A DNA stretch of 23,225 nt from DASZZZ01 sp036260375 (GTDB lineage Bacteria > Actinomycetota > CADDZG01 > WHSQ01). Below are positions 14,660 through 22,954 of the stretch, piece after piece. Location: assembly GCA_036260375.1 (NCBI GenBank), contig DASZZZ010000102.1:1-23225 (forward strand), written 5' to 3'. The translations under genes were made by a program, and so were the position numbers. Position 1 is the first letter of the stretch, and every line of letters begins with the position of its first letter. The notes under the pieces were generated by a model. It was not told the origin of the DNA. It searched no databases and worked only from the letters and a program-made list of their open reading frames with translations.

Positions 14660-15031
14660 CTAGGTAGACGGGATGACGTCGCGTATGCGCGCGACGAGCT
14701 CGTCGGGGCTGAACGGCTTGCCGACGAACTGCGCGCCGGGCCAGTCGGCGTCGTCGCGCGCCATCCCGGTCAGCACGAGGACGGGGATCGCGGCGGTCGA
14801 CTCGTCGCGCCGCAGCGCCGCGAGCACGTCCTTGCCGCCCATCTTCGGCATGACGTGGTCGAGCAGGATGACGTCGGGCAGCGCGCTCTGCGCGAGGCTC
14901 AGCGCCTCCTCGCCGTTCTTGGCCATGAGCACCTCGAACCCCTCGTCGTCGAGAACGAGCTCGATCGTCATGCGCACGCTCGCGTCGTCCTCCGCGACGA
15001 GCACGACCGGGCGGTTCGGTCGCTCGCTCAA
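14660..15031 (-). CDS. Stand-alone CheY-like receiver protein
   Basis: A 123-residue single-domain response regulator with no output domain. It has the acidic pair E15-D16 (VAEDD), phospho-acceptor D58 in ILLDHVMPKMGG, T88 in VLVLTG and K105 in VGKPFSPDEL, so it should be phosphorylatable. The start is taken as the TTG at 15031, which overlaps the stop of the upstream gene as TTGA; GGGGGGAGGAGG runs right up to it, so the actual spacing is unusual. A GTG eight codons in is the alternative. A soluble receiver next to a large membrane kinase without a partner of its own suggests that the two form a phosphorelay or adaptor pair. That pairing is inferred. Confidence 0.9.
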   Translation of the reverse strand: MSERPNRPVVLVAEDDASVRMTIELVLDDEGFEVLMAKNGEEALSLAQSALPDVILLDHVMPKMGGKDVLAALRRDESTAAIPVLVLTGMARDDADWPGAQFVGKPFSPDELVARIRDVIPST

Positions 15032-16224
15032 CCTCCTCCCCCCAGATCGTCGAGCAGCGAAGGCGGTGTCGGAAGCACCGGAAGGATGCAGTCGACCTCA
15101 TTGTCGCACTCGGCGTCGTCGTCGCCTCCTCCTCCTCCTCCGCCGCCGCCGTCGTCGTCTCCGCCTCCGTCCACGGGGTCGTCCGTGCGCGTGCCGCCGG
15201 TCGCGGGCGGCGGCCCGGACGCGCCGGACGACGGCGCGTCCGGCGCGGAGGCCGCGGGCGCGTCGGTGGCGGTCCCGGCACCGCCAGGCGCGACGCCGTG
15301 GGGGCCGTCCGCCGCGGCGGCCGCAGGATCGGCGACGCCGGCCGCGACCACCACGCCGCCGAGCTCGGCGACCAGCGCGCGCGGGCCGACGTCCATGATC
15401 GCGGCCACGACCGCCCACTGGCCGCCCGAGTCGCGCAGGTCGAGAGCGCGCCGGAGCGCCGCGCCGAAGGGGGCCGCGGCCGTGCGCGCCAGCGCGACCG
15501 CGATGGCGGCGTCGGCCGGACGTCGCGCGCGCAGCGAGGCGACCGGCGCGGCCGGGCGCGCGCCGGCGGCGGCGATGCGGTCCGCGACGCGCGTGAGGCG
15601 CTCGTGGAGCTCGACGACCGGCGCGAGGCGCGTCCGGTCCCACGCGTCCGACGGGTCGAGGCGGTAGGGACGCGCCGCGGCGAGCTCGCCGGCCGCGGTC
15701 GCGACCTGGAACAGCGGCTCGAGCACGACCTCCGGACGGCCCGGCGCCGCGAGCGCGACGTCGCCGCGATACGACGCGACGCGGGCCGACGCGTCGAGCG
15801 CGTCGACGCGCACCACGGCCATCGACGGGCGCACGTCGACGTCGCCGATCGCGACCGTGGTCGGGTCGTCGGAGCGCACGAGCACGCCCCCGGAGCGGAC
15901 CTCGAGCTCGTCGCCGCCGGCGACGACGGCCTCGGACGCGGGTGCGAGCCACGCGTCGCGGCGGCCCTCGAGACGCACCCGGGCGCGCGCCGCCCCCGAC
16001 GTCCGCACGACGTCGCCGGTGGCGAGCGCCGCCATGTCGCGCACGGTCACGACGTCGCCGTGGCGCACGATCTCGACCCGGCCCCCGCGTCCGAGACGCC
16101 GGACCGCCATCGCGTCGAGCCGGTCGGACTCCGCGTCGAGCCACGCGTAGCCGCCGAGCGCCACCGCCACGGCCGCGACGACGGCCACCATCCTGGTCAC
16201 GTAGGGCTTCTTCGACGGCGTCAC
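15028..16224 (-). CDS. Membrane-anchored FecR-domain protein with Gly/Asp-rich tail
   Basis: A 398-residue protein. A basic start (TPSKKPYVTR) precedes a single TM helix at about 11-27. Next comes a FecR-like beta-rich domain (about 45-150) with TGDVVRTSGAARARVRLEG, LAPASEAVV and VRSGGVLVRS, the pattern of extracytoplasmic FecR domains. The middle is Ala/Arg-rich and helical. The last 90 residues are low-complexity: Ala/Pro, then runs of Asp and Gly, then CDNEVDC. Classical FecR proteins pair with an ECF sigma factor; none is present here, so it more likely serves as a surface or scaffold protein. The GTG at 16224 is preferred because it places positive charges before the TM; a TTG at 16278 would add 18 residues. 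It overlaps the receiver gene (TTGA). Confidence 0.75.
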   Translation of the reverse strand: MTPSKKPYVTRMVAVVAAVAVALGGYAWLDAESDRLDAMAVRRLGRGGRVEIVRHGDVVTVRDMAALATGDVVRTSGAARARVRLEGRRDAWLAPASEAVVAGGDELEVRSGGVLVRSDDPTTVAIGDVDVRPSMAVVRVDALDASARVASYRGDVALAAPGRPEVVLEPLFQVATAAGELAAARPYRLDPSDAWDRTRLAPVVELHERLTRVADRIAAAGARPAAPVASLRARRPADAAIAVALARTAAAPFGAALRRALDLRDSGGQWAVVAAIMDVGPRALVAELGGVVVAAGVADPAAAAADGPHGVAPGGAGTATDAPAASAPDAPSSGASGPPPATGGTRTDDPVDGGGDDDGGGGGGGGGDDDAECDNEVDCILPVLPTPPSLLDDLGGGG

Positions 16225-16314
16225 GACCGTCCTAGAGAACGGCGCCCCGGGCGGGCGCGTGGGCGGGCTGCGGAGCAAGTGTAACCAGAGGCCGCCGCGG
16301 CGGCCCCGGCGGGA

Positions 16315-17676
16315 TCACCGCGCCAGCCGGCGCGCGTCCCGCAGCGACGGCGCGACGCCGAGGTGGACCCGCCCGGCGGGGCACCGGACGACGGCGTCGT
16401 AGCGCGCGCCGTCGAACGCCGCGGCCTCGCCCCGACGAGGCGCCGCGGCGCGTCCCGGCCGGCTCGCGGCGTACCACGCCGTCACCGACCCGCACAGCGG
16501 ACCGCGCGCGGCGATCGTCATCCCGAGCGCGGAGGCCCGTCCCTTGGTCCACAGCCGCAGCGCGCCCCCGCGCCACGGACGCGCCGCGCCGCGGGGATCG
16601 TCGAGGGCCGCGCCGCGGTCGCCGCCCGGCGCCGCGAACAGCCACACGAGGTCGGCGGCGCCAACCTCGACGAGGGGGCCGCGGCGCCATCCGCCAGCCG
16701 GACGGCCGTCGACGCGCACCCACTCTGCTCCGGCGCGGCGGTGGTAGCGGTCCGGCCACAGCACCTGCGCGGTCGTCTCGGGCGGGCGCTCGTAGGCGCG
16801 GTCGACGGCGCGCCAGCCGCCGCGCTCGTACAGCGAGCACACGAACGCGAGCCCGTCGCGGTATGGGAACTCGCTCGCCATGCGGACGTACGCCGGCACG
16901 CCGGCCGACGCCTCCGACGCGTCGCGCACGATCGGGTCGTTCGCGAGCGCGCCCTGGTCGGCGAACGACAGCACGCGCACCGCCCAGCGCTGGCCCGTCA
17001 ACGTGGCGTCGCCCTCGACGAGCGCCTCCGCCGCCGCGGCGCGATCGGCGCGCGCGAGCCCGCCGCCCTCGCGCGGGAGGCCGAACGCCTGGTCGGCGAG
17101 CGCGTGCTCGAGCTCGTGCGCGAGCGTCGCGCGCGCGAGCGGCGACAGCGGCCCGCCGCCGGCCTTGACGACGAGCTCGTCGCGGCGCGGGAAGTACACG
17201 CCGAGCACCTGGCCGAGCGTGAAGCGGCGTACGACGCCGAACAGGTCGGTGCCGGGCTCGACCTGCCCGAGGACCTCGAGGATGCGCTCGGCGGCGCGCG
17301 CGGTCGCTCCCGGCGTCCCGATGGCGCGCCGCAACCGGCGGTTGGCGCGCTCGGGGGGCAGCAGCGCCTTGCGCACGGGCTCCTCGAAGCGCAGGCCGCG
17401 CAGACGCTCGACGTCGCGCGCGATCGCCGCGATCTCGGCGCGCGTGCTCGCCTTCGCGGGGCGCTCCTCGACCTCCGGGCCGCCCCTGAGGCACGCGGCG
17501 AGGTCGACGCCGCCGTCGGGCGCGTCGTCCGGCCGGTCTCCGGGCGGCGCGCCGGGGGCCGGATCGTCGCGCGGCCCGACGTCGCCGTAGCCGGCGACAC
17601 CGGCGGCGGCGACGAGGACGACGAGCGCGACGCCGAGCGCGACGGGACGCGCGTACGGTCCCGCGCCGCGCGTCAC
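16315..17676 (-). CDS. Membrane-anchored HExxH metallopeptidase-like protein
   Basis: A 453-residue protein. Residues 11-29 (PVALGVALVVLVAAAGVAG) are a signal anchor or signal peptide, followed by a Pro/Asp-rich linker to about 55. The probable zinc site is LAHELEHALADQ with H187, E188 and H191; EALVEGD (217-223) provides the downstream glutamate expected of a gluzincin-type third ligand. Flanking stretches (GVYFPRRDELVV, FPYRDGLAFV) recall actinobacterial putative metallopeptidases. The C-terminus past about 330 has no recognised domain. The start is the GTG at 17676, overlapping the kinase stop as GTGA, so translation is coupled to the kinase. It may cleave or sense an envelope protein for that kinase. 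The zinc site is seen; activity is inferred. Confidence 0.8.
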   Translation of the reverse strand: MTRGAGPYARPVALGVALVVLVAAAGVAGYGDVGPRDDPAPGAPPGDRPDDAPDGGVDLAACLRGGPEVEERPAKASTRAEIAAIARDVERLRGLRFEEPVRKALLPPERANRRLRRAIGTPGATARAAERILEVLGQVEPGTDLFGVVRRFTLGQVLGVYFPRRDELVVKAGGGPLSPLARATLAHELEHALADQAFGLPREGGGLARADRAAAAEALVEGDATLTGQRWAVRVLSFADQGALANDPIVRDASEASAGVPAYVRMASEFPYRDGLAFVCSLYERGGWRAVDRAYERPPETTAQVLWPDRYHRRAGAEWVRVDGRPAGGWRRGPLVEVGAADLVWLFAAPGGDRGAALDDPRGAARPWRGGALRLWTKGRASALGMTIAARGPLCGSVTAWYAASRPGRAAAPRRGEAAAFDGARYDAVVRCPAGRVHLGVAPSLRDARRLAR

Positions 17677-20438
17677 GACGCGCGCTCGGGGGCCGCGGGG
17701 ATCGAGATCGTCAGGCGCGTGCCGGCGTCCGGCTCGCTCTCGACGCGAATGCGGCCGGCGTGCGCCTCGACGATGCGCCGCACGAACGACAGGCCGAGCC
17801 CGAGGCCGCCGTAGGAGCGCGTCTGGGAGCCGTCGAGCTGGTGGAAGTCCGAGAAGATGTGCGGGAGATCGTCGGGGTCCATGCCGATGCCCTCGTCGGC
17901 GACCGTGACCTCGACCGCCCGCGCCCCGTGTCCGTTGTGCCCCGACGCGCCGAGCACGATGCGGCCGCCCGCGGGCGAGAACTTCACCGCGTTGTCGACG
18001 ACCTCCTCGAGCGAGCGCCGCAGCAGACGCTCGTCGCCCATCACCGGCGGCAGCGGCGCATCGACGTCGGTGACGATGTCGTGGCGCGTCGTGCGGTCGC
18101 GCGCCGCGCGCGCGACGTCCTCGAGCAGGCGTGCGACGTCGATCGGCGTGCTGCGCGGCGCGAGCCGGCCGCCCTCCAGGGCCGCGAAGTCGACGAGCAG
18201 GCCGACGATGCGGTCGAGTCGTTCCGTTCCCTCGAGGATGCCGGTCGTGAACCGGCGCGCCTTGTCCGGCGGCACGTCGTCGCGCGCGAGCAGCTCGGCG
18301 TAGCCCTTGATCGGCGTCAGCGGCGTGCGCAGCTCGTGCGAGATGTTCGACAGGAACTCCGACTTCATGCGCTCGACCTCGCGCTCGCGCGTGACGTCGC
18401 GCACCACCGCGACCGCGCCCGCGACCGCGCCGTCGTCGCCGCGCAGGATCTCGCTGGTGACCGACACGGGCACGAAGCTTCCGTCGCGCGACGCGACGAA
18501 GACGCCGTCGGTCGAGCCCGACTCGAGGTCGTGGACCGGGAGCGACGCGGGCTCGCCGCGCGCGTCGCGCACGTCGAGGACATCGTCGACCGGCTTGCCG
18601 GCCGCGTCGGCTGCCGCGATCCCGGTGATGCGCTCGGCGCTGGGGTTGAACGCGAGCACGCGCCGCTCCGCGTCGACCGCGACGAGGCCGTCGGCCATCG
18701 ACTCGATGATCGTCTCGATGCGCGCGCGCAGCCGATGCTCCTCGCGCGCCGCGCTGCGTAGGTCACCCGTCAACGCGCCGAGGGCCTCCGTCATCTCGTT
18801 GAACGTCGCGCCGAGCTGCGCGACCTCGTCGTGGCCGCGCACGGCGACCTTGGCGCTGAGGTCGCCCTCGCGCACCGCCCCGGCCGTCGTCGTGAGCTCC
18901 TGGATCGGGCGTGTGATGCGCCGCCCGAACAACGACGCGAGGCCGAGCGCGATCGCGCCGGCGGCGAGCGCGACGACGAACAGCAGGCGCGTGACGTCGA
19001 GCCGCGTCGCGGCGACGAGGCGCGCTGGCGACGACAGGACCAGCACCGCGTCGCCGTCGCCGCCCGGGACCGGCGCGAGCGCGCTGAAGTACGAGCGCTT
19101 GGCGATCGTGTGCGCGCGCGTCGCGGTGTCGCCCGTCGTCAGCTCGTCGCGCACGTCGCGCGGGACGAGCTTGCGCGCCGCGACGTCGCCGGACAGACCG
19201 GTCGCGACGGTCGCGTCGCCGAGCACGAGCGACGCGCGCGCCGGTGCGACCGTGCGCGACAGCTCGCCGATGGCGAGCGCGTCGACGTAGCGCCCGACGA
19301 CGACCGTGCCGAAGCGGCGCGCGACCGCGTCGGGATCGGCTATCTCGCTCGCGGCCATCACCGCCACCGCGCCGTCTCCGAGCGTCTCGACGCCGGCCGC
19401 GATCGGCGACGTCCCCGCCGTGACCTCGTCGGCGACGTCCGACACGAGCACGTCGAGCACGAGGCGCCGGCTCAGCGGGCCGGAGCGGACGTCGCCGTCG
19501 GCCGCGGGCCGCGCCGGCCCCCGTCCCGCGCGCGCGAGCAGGCGCCCCTCGGGCGACGTGAACAGCACGAAGTCGACGTCGAACGCCGCGCCTCCGGCGA
19601 ACTCCCGCGCCAGCGGGCCGAGTCCGGCGCGCGCCGCGACGCGCTGCTGCACGCTGGTGCTCGCGGCGATGACCTGCGCGTTGTCGGTGAGCGTCTCGGC
19701 GTCGTCCTCGAGCGCCGCGATCGCGTTGTCGAGCTGCGCCCGCATGCGGTCGAGCTCCTGGCGCTCGACGTTGTTCGAGATGACGCCCGTGAGCGCGCTC
19801 GACAGCGCGAGCACGACGGCGACGAGCAGCGCGGCGAACGACGCCACGAAGCGGGTCCTGATGCTCGTGCGGATCCCGGACCACAGCCACGCCGTCAGCG
19901 CGGCGTACCCGAGCAGGCGCACGCCGTGCGCCGCGTACGCGGCCGGGTCGACGGGACCGGCGCCGAAGCGCGCGTAGGGGGCCGCTCCCGACAGCGCCGA
20001 GCCGGCCGCCGCCAGCAGCGCGGCGAGCGACAGCAGCCAAAACGGGCGGCGCCGAAAGCGCCGCGCCGCGAGCGCGGCCGCGACGCTGGCGGCGAGCGCG
20101 GCCCCCGCGCTCGCGAGCACCGCCGGCTCGCGCAGCGGCACGAACGCCGCCGCGGCCGGGCCGCGGCCCGCGCGCGCGAGCGCCGCGGCGACGAGCGCGA
20201 ACCCCACCGTGCGCAGCGCGATGAACGCGAGGCCGCCGTCGGTGTCGACGAAGCCGCCGCCGTGCGCGACCTGGGCCGCGGCGAGGATCGCGAAGCCCGA
20301 CGCGGCCGCGCGTCGCTCCCACGAACCGCCGGGGACCATGCCGGCGCGCACGCCGACGAGCAGGGCCGCGCCGGCCGTCACGAGGAAGCCCACGAACTCG
20401 ATCGTGAAGTGAAGGGGGACCGCCAACCCGTCGAGCAT
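17673..20438 (-). CDS. Large multi-TM sensor histidine kinase (HAMP-PAS-HisKA-HATPase)
   Basis: A 921-residue kinase. An unusual N-terminal block of about six hydrophobic helices (8-200) precedes a further TM, an extracytoplasmic segment of roughly 240 residues (about 235-480), and a last TM. The cytoplasm-facing part follows: HAMP (about 506-560, RRITRPIQELT ... DEVAQLGATFNEM), PAS (from about 573), HisKA with H701 in SNISHELRTPLTPIKGYAEL, then ATPase motifs EVVDNAVKFSP, DEGIGM and GGLGLGLSF. The layout resembles cell-wall or phosphate sensors such as WalK and PhoR with an added membrane domain. The ATG at 20438 is preferred; a GTG at 20474 would add 12 unlikely residues. No DNA-binding regulator lies next to it. 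The co-directional receiver at 14660-15031 is the only candidate partner in the run. Confidence 0.92.
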   Translation of the reverse strand: MLDGLAVPLHFTIEFVGFLVTAGAALLVGVRAGMVPGGSWERRAAASGFAILAAAQVAHGGGFVDTDGGLAFIALRTVGFALVAAALARAGRGPAAAAFVPLREPAVLASAGAALAASVAAALAARRFRRRPFWLLSLAALLAAAGSALSGAAPYARFGAGPVDPAAYAAHGVRLLGYAALTAWLWSGIRTSIRTRFVASFAALLVAVVLALSSALTGVISNNVERQELDRMRAQLDNAIAALEDDAETLTDNAQVIAASTSVQQRVAARAGLGPLAREFAGGAAFDVDFVLFTSPEGRLLARAGRGPARPAADGDVRSGPLSRRLVLDVLVSDVADEVTAGTSPIAAGVETLGDGAVAVMAASEIADPDAVARRFGTVVVGRYVDALAIGELSRTVAPARASLVLGDATVATGLSGDVAARKLVPRDVRDELTTGDTATRAHTIAKRSYFSALAPVPGGDGDAVLVLSSPARLVAATRLDVTRLLFVVALAAGAIALGLASLFGRRITRPIQELTTTAGAVREGDLSAKVAVRGHDEVAQLGATFNEMTEALGALTGDLRSAAREEHRLRARIETIIESMADGLVAVDAERRVLAFNPSAERITGIAAADAAGKPVDDVLDVRDARGEPASLPVHDLESGSTDGVFVASRDGSFVPVSVTSEILRGDDGAVAGAVAVVRDVTREREVERMKSEFLSNISHELRTPLTPIKGYAELLARDDVPPDKARRFTTGILEGTERLDRIVGLLVDFAALEGGRLAPRSTPIDVARLLEDVARAARDRTTRHDIVTDVDAPLPPVMGDERLLRRSLEEVVDNAVKFSPAGGRIVLGASGHNGHGARAVEVTVADEGIGMDPDDLPHIFSDFHQLDGSQTRSYGGLGLGLSFVRRIVEAHAGRIRVESEPDAGTRLTISIPAAPERAS

Positions 20439-20483
20439 CGCGACGCCAGTGTCGCACGGTGGGAGACGCCCCACCCAGCGGTT

Positions 20484-21527
20484 CTACGCCCGGTCTTGCA
20501 GGTGGCGCACGGCGTCCTCGAACGTCTCGACGGGGACGACCTCGATGTCGTCGGCGACGGCGCGCGCCGCGGCGGCCTGCGACGCCGGCGCGAGGAACAG
20601 CTCCGCGCCGCGCGCCTCGGCCCCCGCGACCTTGCTCTCGATGCTGCCGATCTCGCCGACGTCGCCGCACTCCGTGATCGTCCCGGTCCCCGCGACCGCG
20701 CGCCCGCCGGTCAGGTCGTCGGGCGTGACGCGGTCGTAGAGCGTGAGCGCGAACACGAGCCCCGCCGACGGGCCTCCGATCTCGCCGATGTCGAACCCGA
20801 CCTCCAGGTCGCCCTCGACATCCATGTCGGACGGCTGCATGACGACGCCGAGGATCGGCCCGCCGCCGCCGCGCGGGTCGGTCCCGAGCGCGACGTCGAA
20901 GCGCTCGGTGCCGCCGTCGCGCCGCACGACGACCTCGACGCGGTCGCCGGGCGACCGCCGCTGCACCGCGGTCGTCAGCTCGCAGTTGCTCGTCACCCGC
21001 CGCCCGTCAAACGACACGATCTCGTCGCCCTCCTCGAGGACGCGCGCGCCGCCGGTCCCGGGCAGGGTCCCGGCGACGCCGACGGAGTCGCCGGCCGGCT
21101 CCGCGAGCCCCGCGGCCGACAGCGCCACGAGCTCGGCGGCGCGCTGCGACGCCGCCATCTCCGCCTCCTGCCGGCGGTCGAACGCATCGCCGCTCTGGCC
21201 GCCGGTGACCGCGTCGCGCGGGACGACGCTCTTGGTCGGGTCGACCCCGTACGCGACGGCGTCGAAGAACGTGACGTTCGGGTCGATGCGAACCGTCGTC
21301 AGGAACAGGGATCCCTCCGACGAGTACGTGCGGGCCCCGGTCACCTCGACGAGGTCCTCGACGTCGCGCACCGGGCCGGGCACGAGCCCGAAGTAGCCGG
21401 GCAGCGGGACGACGTACGCGGCGGCCGCAACGACGATCGCGACCGCGACGGTCCACACGCGCGCCCGGCTGCGCCCGCGCACGGGCGCGACGGGCGGCTC
21501 GGGGAGGTCGGAGTCGCGGCGCGCCAT
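20484..21527 (-). CDS. PDZ / Lon-S16 domain membrane protease (YlbL-like)
   Basis: A 347-residue protease with an N-terminal membrane anchor at about 24-42 and its bulk outside the membrane. A PDZ domain covers about 145-215 (LPGTGGARVLEEGDEIVSFD, then RRSPGDRVEVVVRRDG). The C-terminal Lon-type S16 domain has the catalytic dyad S254 in GGPSAGLVFAL and K299 in IGSIESKVAGA, with TGGRAVAGTGTI between them. Length and order match the actinobacterial and Bacillus YlbL family. In Bacillus YlbL helps degrade the SOS cell-division inhibitor YneA; whether that applies here is unknown. The ATG at 21527 gives a basic start before the TM. The gene lies 41 bp after mreB and 45 bp before the kinase, consistent with one operon. 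Confidence 0.93.
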   Translation of the reverse strand: MARRDSDLPEPPVAPVRGRSRARVWTVAVAIVVAAAAYVVPLPGYFGLVPGPVRDVEDLVEVTGARTYSSEGSLFLTTVRIDPNVTFFDAVAYGVDPTKSVVPRDAVTGGQSGDAFDRRQEAEMAASQRAAELVALSAAGLAEPAGDSVGVAGTLPGTGGARVLEEGDEIVSFDGRRVTSNCELTTAVQRRSPGDRVEVVVRRDGGTERFDVALGTDPRGGGGPILGVVMQPSDMDVEGDLEVGFDIGEIGGPSAGLVFALTLYDRVTPDDLTGGRAVAGTGTITECGDVGEIGSIESKVAGAEARGAELFLAPASQAAAARAVADDIEVVPVETFEDAVRHLQDRA

Positions 21528-21568
21528 GGGCACCAGCCTATGGCGGCGCGTCGCGTGCGCCGGGCGCG

Positions 21569-22567
21569 TCAGGCGTTGACGAACATGGCCCGGAGGCTCT
21601 CGTACGCCTCGAGGCACCGCCCCGCGCCCATGACGACCGCCTCGAGCGGCTGCTCGGTCACGTGGACCGGCACCTCGGCCTCCTGCGACAGGAGCACGTC
21701 GAGGCCCGCGAGCATGCCGCCGCCGCCTGTGAGCGTGATGCCGCGCACGAGCACGTCCTGCACGAGATCGGGCGGCGACGCGCCGATGCACTCGACCACC
21801 GACGTCACGATCGTCCTGATCTGCTCGGTGATCGCGCTGCGGATCTCCTCGGACGTGATCACGACGTTCTTCGGGAGCCCGGTCGCGAGGTCGCGCCCGC
21901 GCAGCTCGGCCGGGTGCTCGCCGGCGAGCGGGAACGCCGACCCGATGGCGATCTTGATCCGCTCCGCGGTGCGCTCGCCGATCGCGATCGTGTACTCGCG
22001 CCGCACGTAGCTCTGGATCGCGGCGTCGAGGTCGAAGCCGCCGACGCGCACCGCGGTGTTGGTGACGATGCCGCCCATCGAGATCAACGCGACCTCGCTC
22101 GTGCCGCCGCCGACGTCGACGACGAGGTTGCCGACCGGCTCGTGGATCGGCAGCCCCGCGCCGATCGCGGCCGCGATCGGCTCCTCGATGAGGTGGCACG
22201 TGCGCGCGCCCGCGGACAGCGTCGCCTCCTCGACCGCGCGCCGCTCGACCTCGGTCAGCGCGCTCGGCACGCACACGAGCACCTTGGGGCGCGCGAAGCG
22301 GCTGACGCCGGCCTTCTGGAGGATGAGCCGGATGAGCTTCTCGGTGATGTCGAAGTCGGAGATGGCGCCCGACCTCAGCGGGCGCACCGCCACGATGTAG
22401 CCCGGCGTCCGGCCGATCATCTGCCACGCCGCCTCGCCCATCGCGAGGACCGACCCGGTCTCCTTGTTCAGGGCGAGCACGGTCGGCTCGGCGAACAGGA
22501 TGCCGCGCTGCTTCTGGTAGACGAGCGTGTTGGCGGTGCCGAGGTCGATGGCGAGGTCGCGGGCCAC
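21569..22567 (-). CDS. mreB: Rod-shape actin homologue MreB
   Basis: A 332-residue bacterial actin that forms membrane-associated filaments guiding lateral cell-wall synthesis. The nucleotide-binding motifs are clear: phosphate-1 DLGTANTLVY (8-17), phosphate-2 VVDVGGGTSEVALIS, and the adenosine loop LTGGGGMLAG. IEEPIAAAIGAGLPI and RPLRSGAISDFDITEKLI are conserved MreB blocks. Length is normal (about 335-345). The start is a GTG at 22567 with only a weak ribosome binding site, nine bases after the stop of the small Arg-rich membrane protein gene, so coupled translation is likely. No mreC, mreD, rodA or penicillin-binding-protein gene follows; the next gene is the S16 protease. Presence of MreB suggests rod shape or at least MreB-dependent wall growth. 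Confidence 0.97.
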   Translation of the reverse strand: MARDLAIDLGTANTLVYQKQRGILFAEPTVLALNKETGSVLAMGEAAWQMIGRTPGYIVAVRPLRSGAISDFDITEKLIRLILQKAGVSRFARPKVLVCVPSALTEVERRAVEEATLSAGARTCHLIEEPIAAAIGAGLPIHEPVGNLVVDVGGGTSEVALISMGGIVTNTAVRVGGFDLDAAIQSYVRREYTIAIGERTAERIKIAIGSAFPLAGEHPAELRGRDLATGLPKNVVITSEEIRSAITEQIRTIVTSVVECIGASPPDLVQDVLVRGITLTGGGGMLAGLDVLLSQEAEVPVHVTEQPLEAVVMGAGRCLEAYESLRAMFVNA

Positions 22568-22576
22568 CGCTGTGGG

Positions 22577-22954
22577 CTACCCCGCGGCGCGGGCGCGCCC
22601 CGCGCGCGTCGCGGCCCGGGCGCGCTCGACCCGGGCCCGCTCGGCGTGGGCGCGCTCGTAGCGCGCCCGAGCGGCGCGCCGGCGCGCCTCGATGCGACGG
22701 CGGGCGGCGGCGCGGCGCGCGGGATCGAGGCGCACGCCCCGGTGACGGGCACGGACCGGACGGGCGCGCCGGGCGCGCGCGGGACGGCGGCTGCGCTCGA
22801 CGACCGGCGGTGCGGCCGTCTGCTTCGAGATCGCCTCGAGGCTCGAGCGGAAACCGTCGATCGACGTCAGGCGGGCGTGCTCGCGCCGGTAGAGGATCAG
22901 CAGGCGCGCCATGCCGACGACCGCGACGACGACCAGGATGACGAGGTACGTCAT
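22577..22954 (-). CDS. Small actinobacterial single-TM protein with Arg-rich cytoplasmic tail
   Basis: A 125-residue protein. MTYLVILVVVAVVGMARLLILY (1-22) is a single membrane helix. It is followed by TSIDGFRSSLEAIS (30-43), a short block resembling a recurring motif of small actinobacterial membrane proteins, and then a very Arg/Ala-rich tail (from about 54). That tail could bind nucleic acid, acidic lipid or a protein partner. The ATG at 22954 has GGAGAGA just upstream; longer in-frame starts lack one. It precedes mreB by nine bases, so it may be translated together with it. Function unknown. The tail's composition partly reflects extreme GC content, but the TM plus motif plus ribosome binding site make the gene credible. 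Confidence 0.75.
   Translation of the reverse strand: MTYLVILVVVAVVGMARLLILYRREHARLTSIDGFRSSLEAISKQTAAPPVVERSRRPARARRARPVRARHRGVRLDPARRAAARRRIEARRRAARARYERAHAERARVERARAATRAGRARAAG

Noticed and set aside
18831..22010. 1059-codon plus-strand open frame across kinase, protease and mreB
   Set aside because: Arg/Asp/Glu-rich without any motif, and it lies opposite three well-recognised genes.
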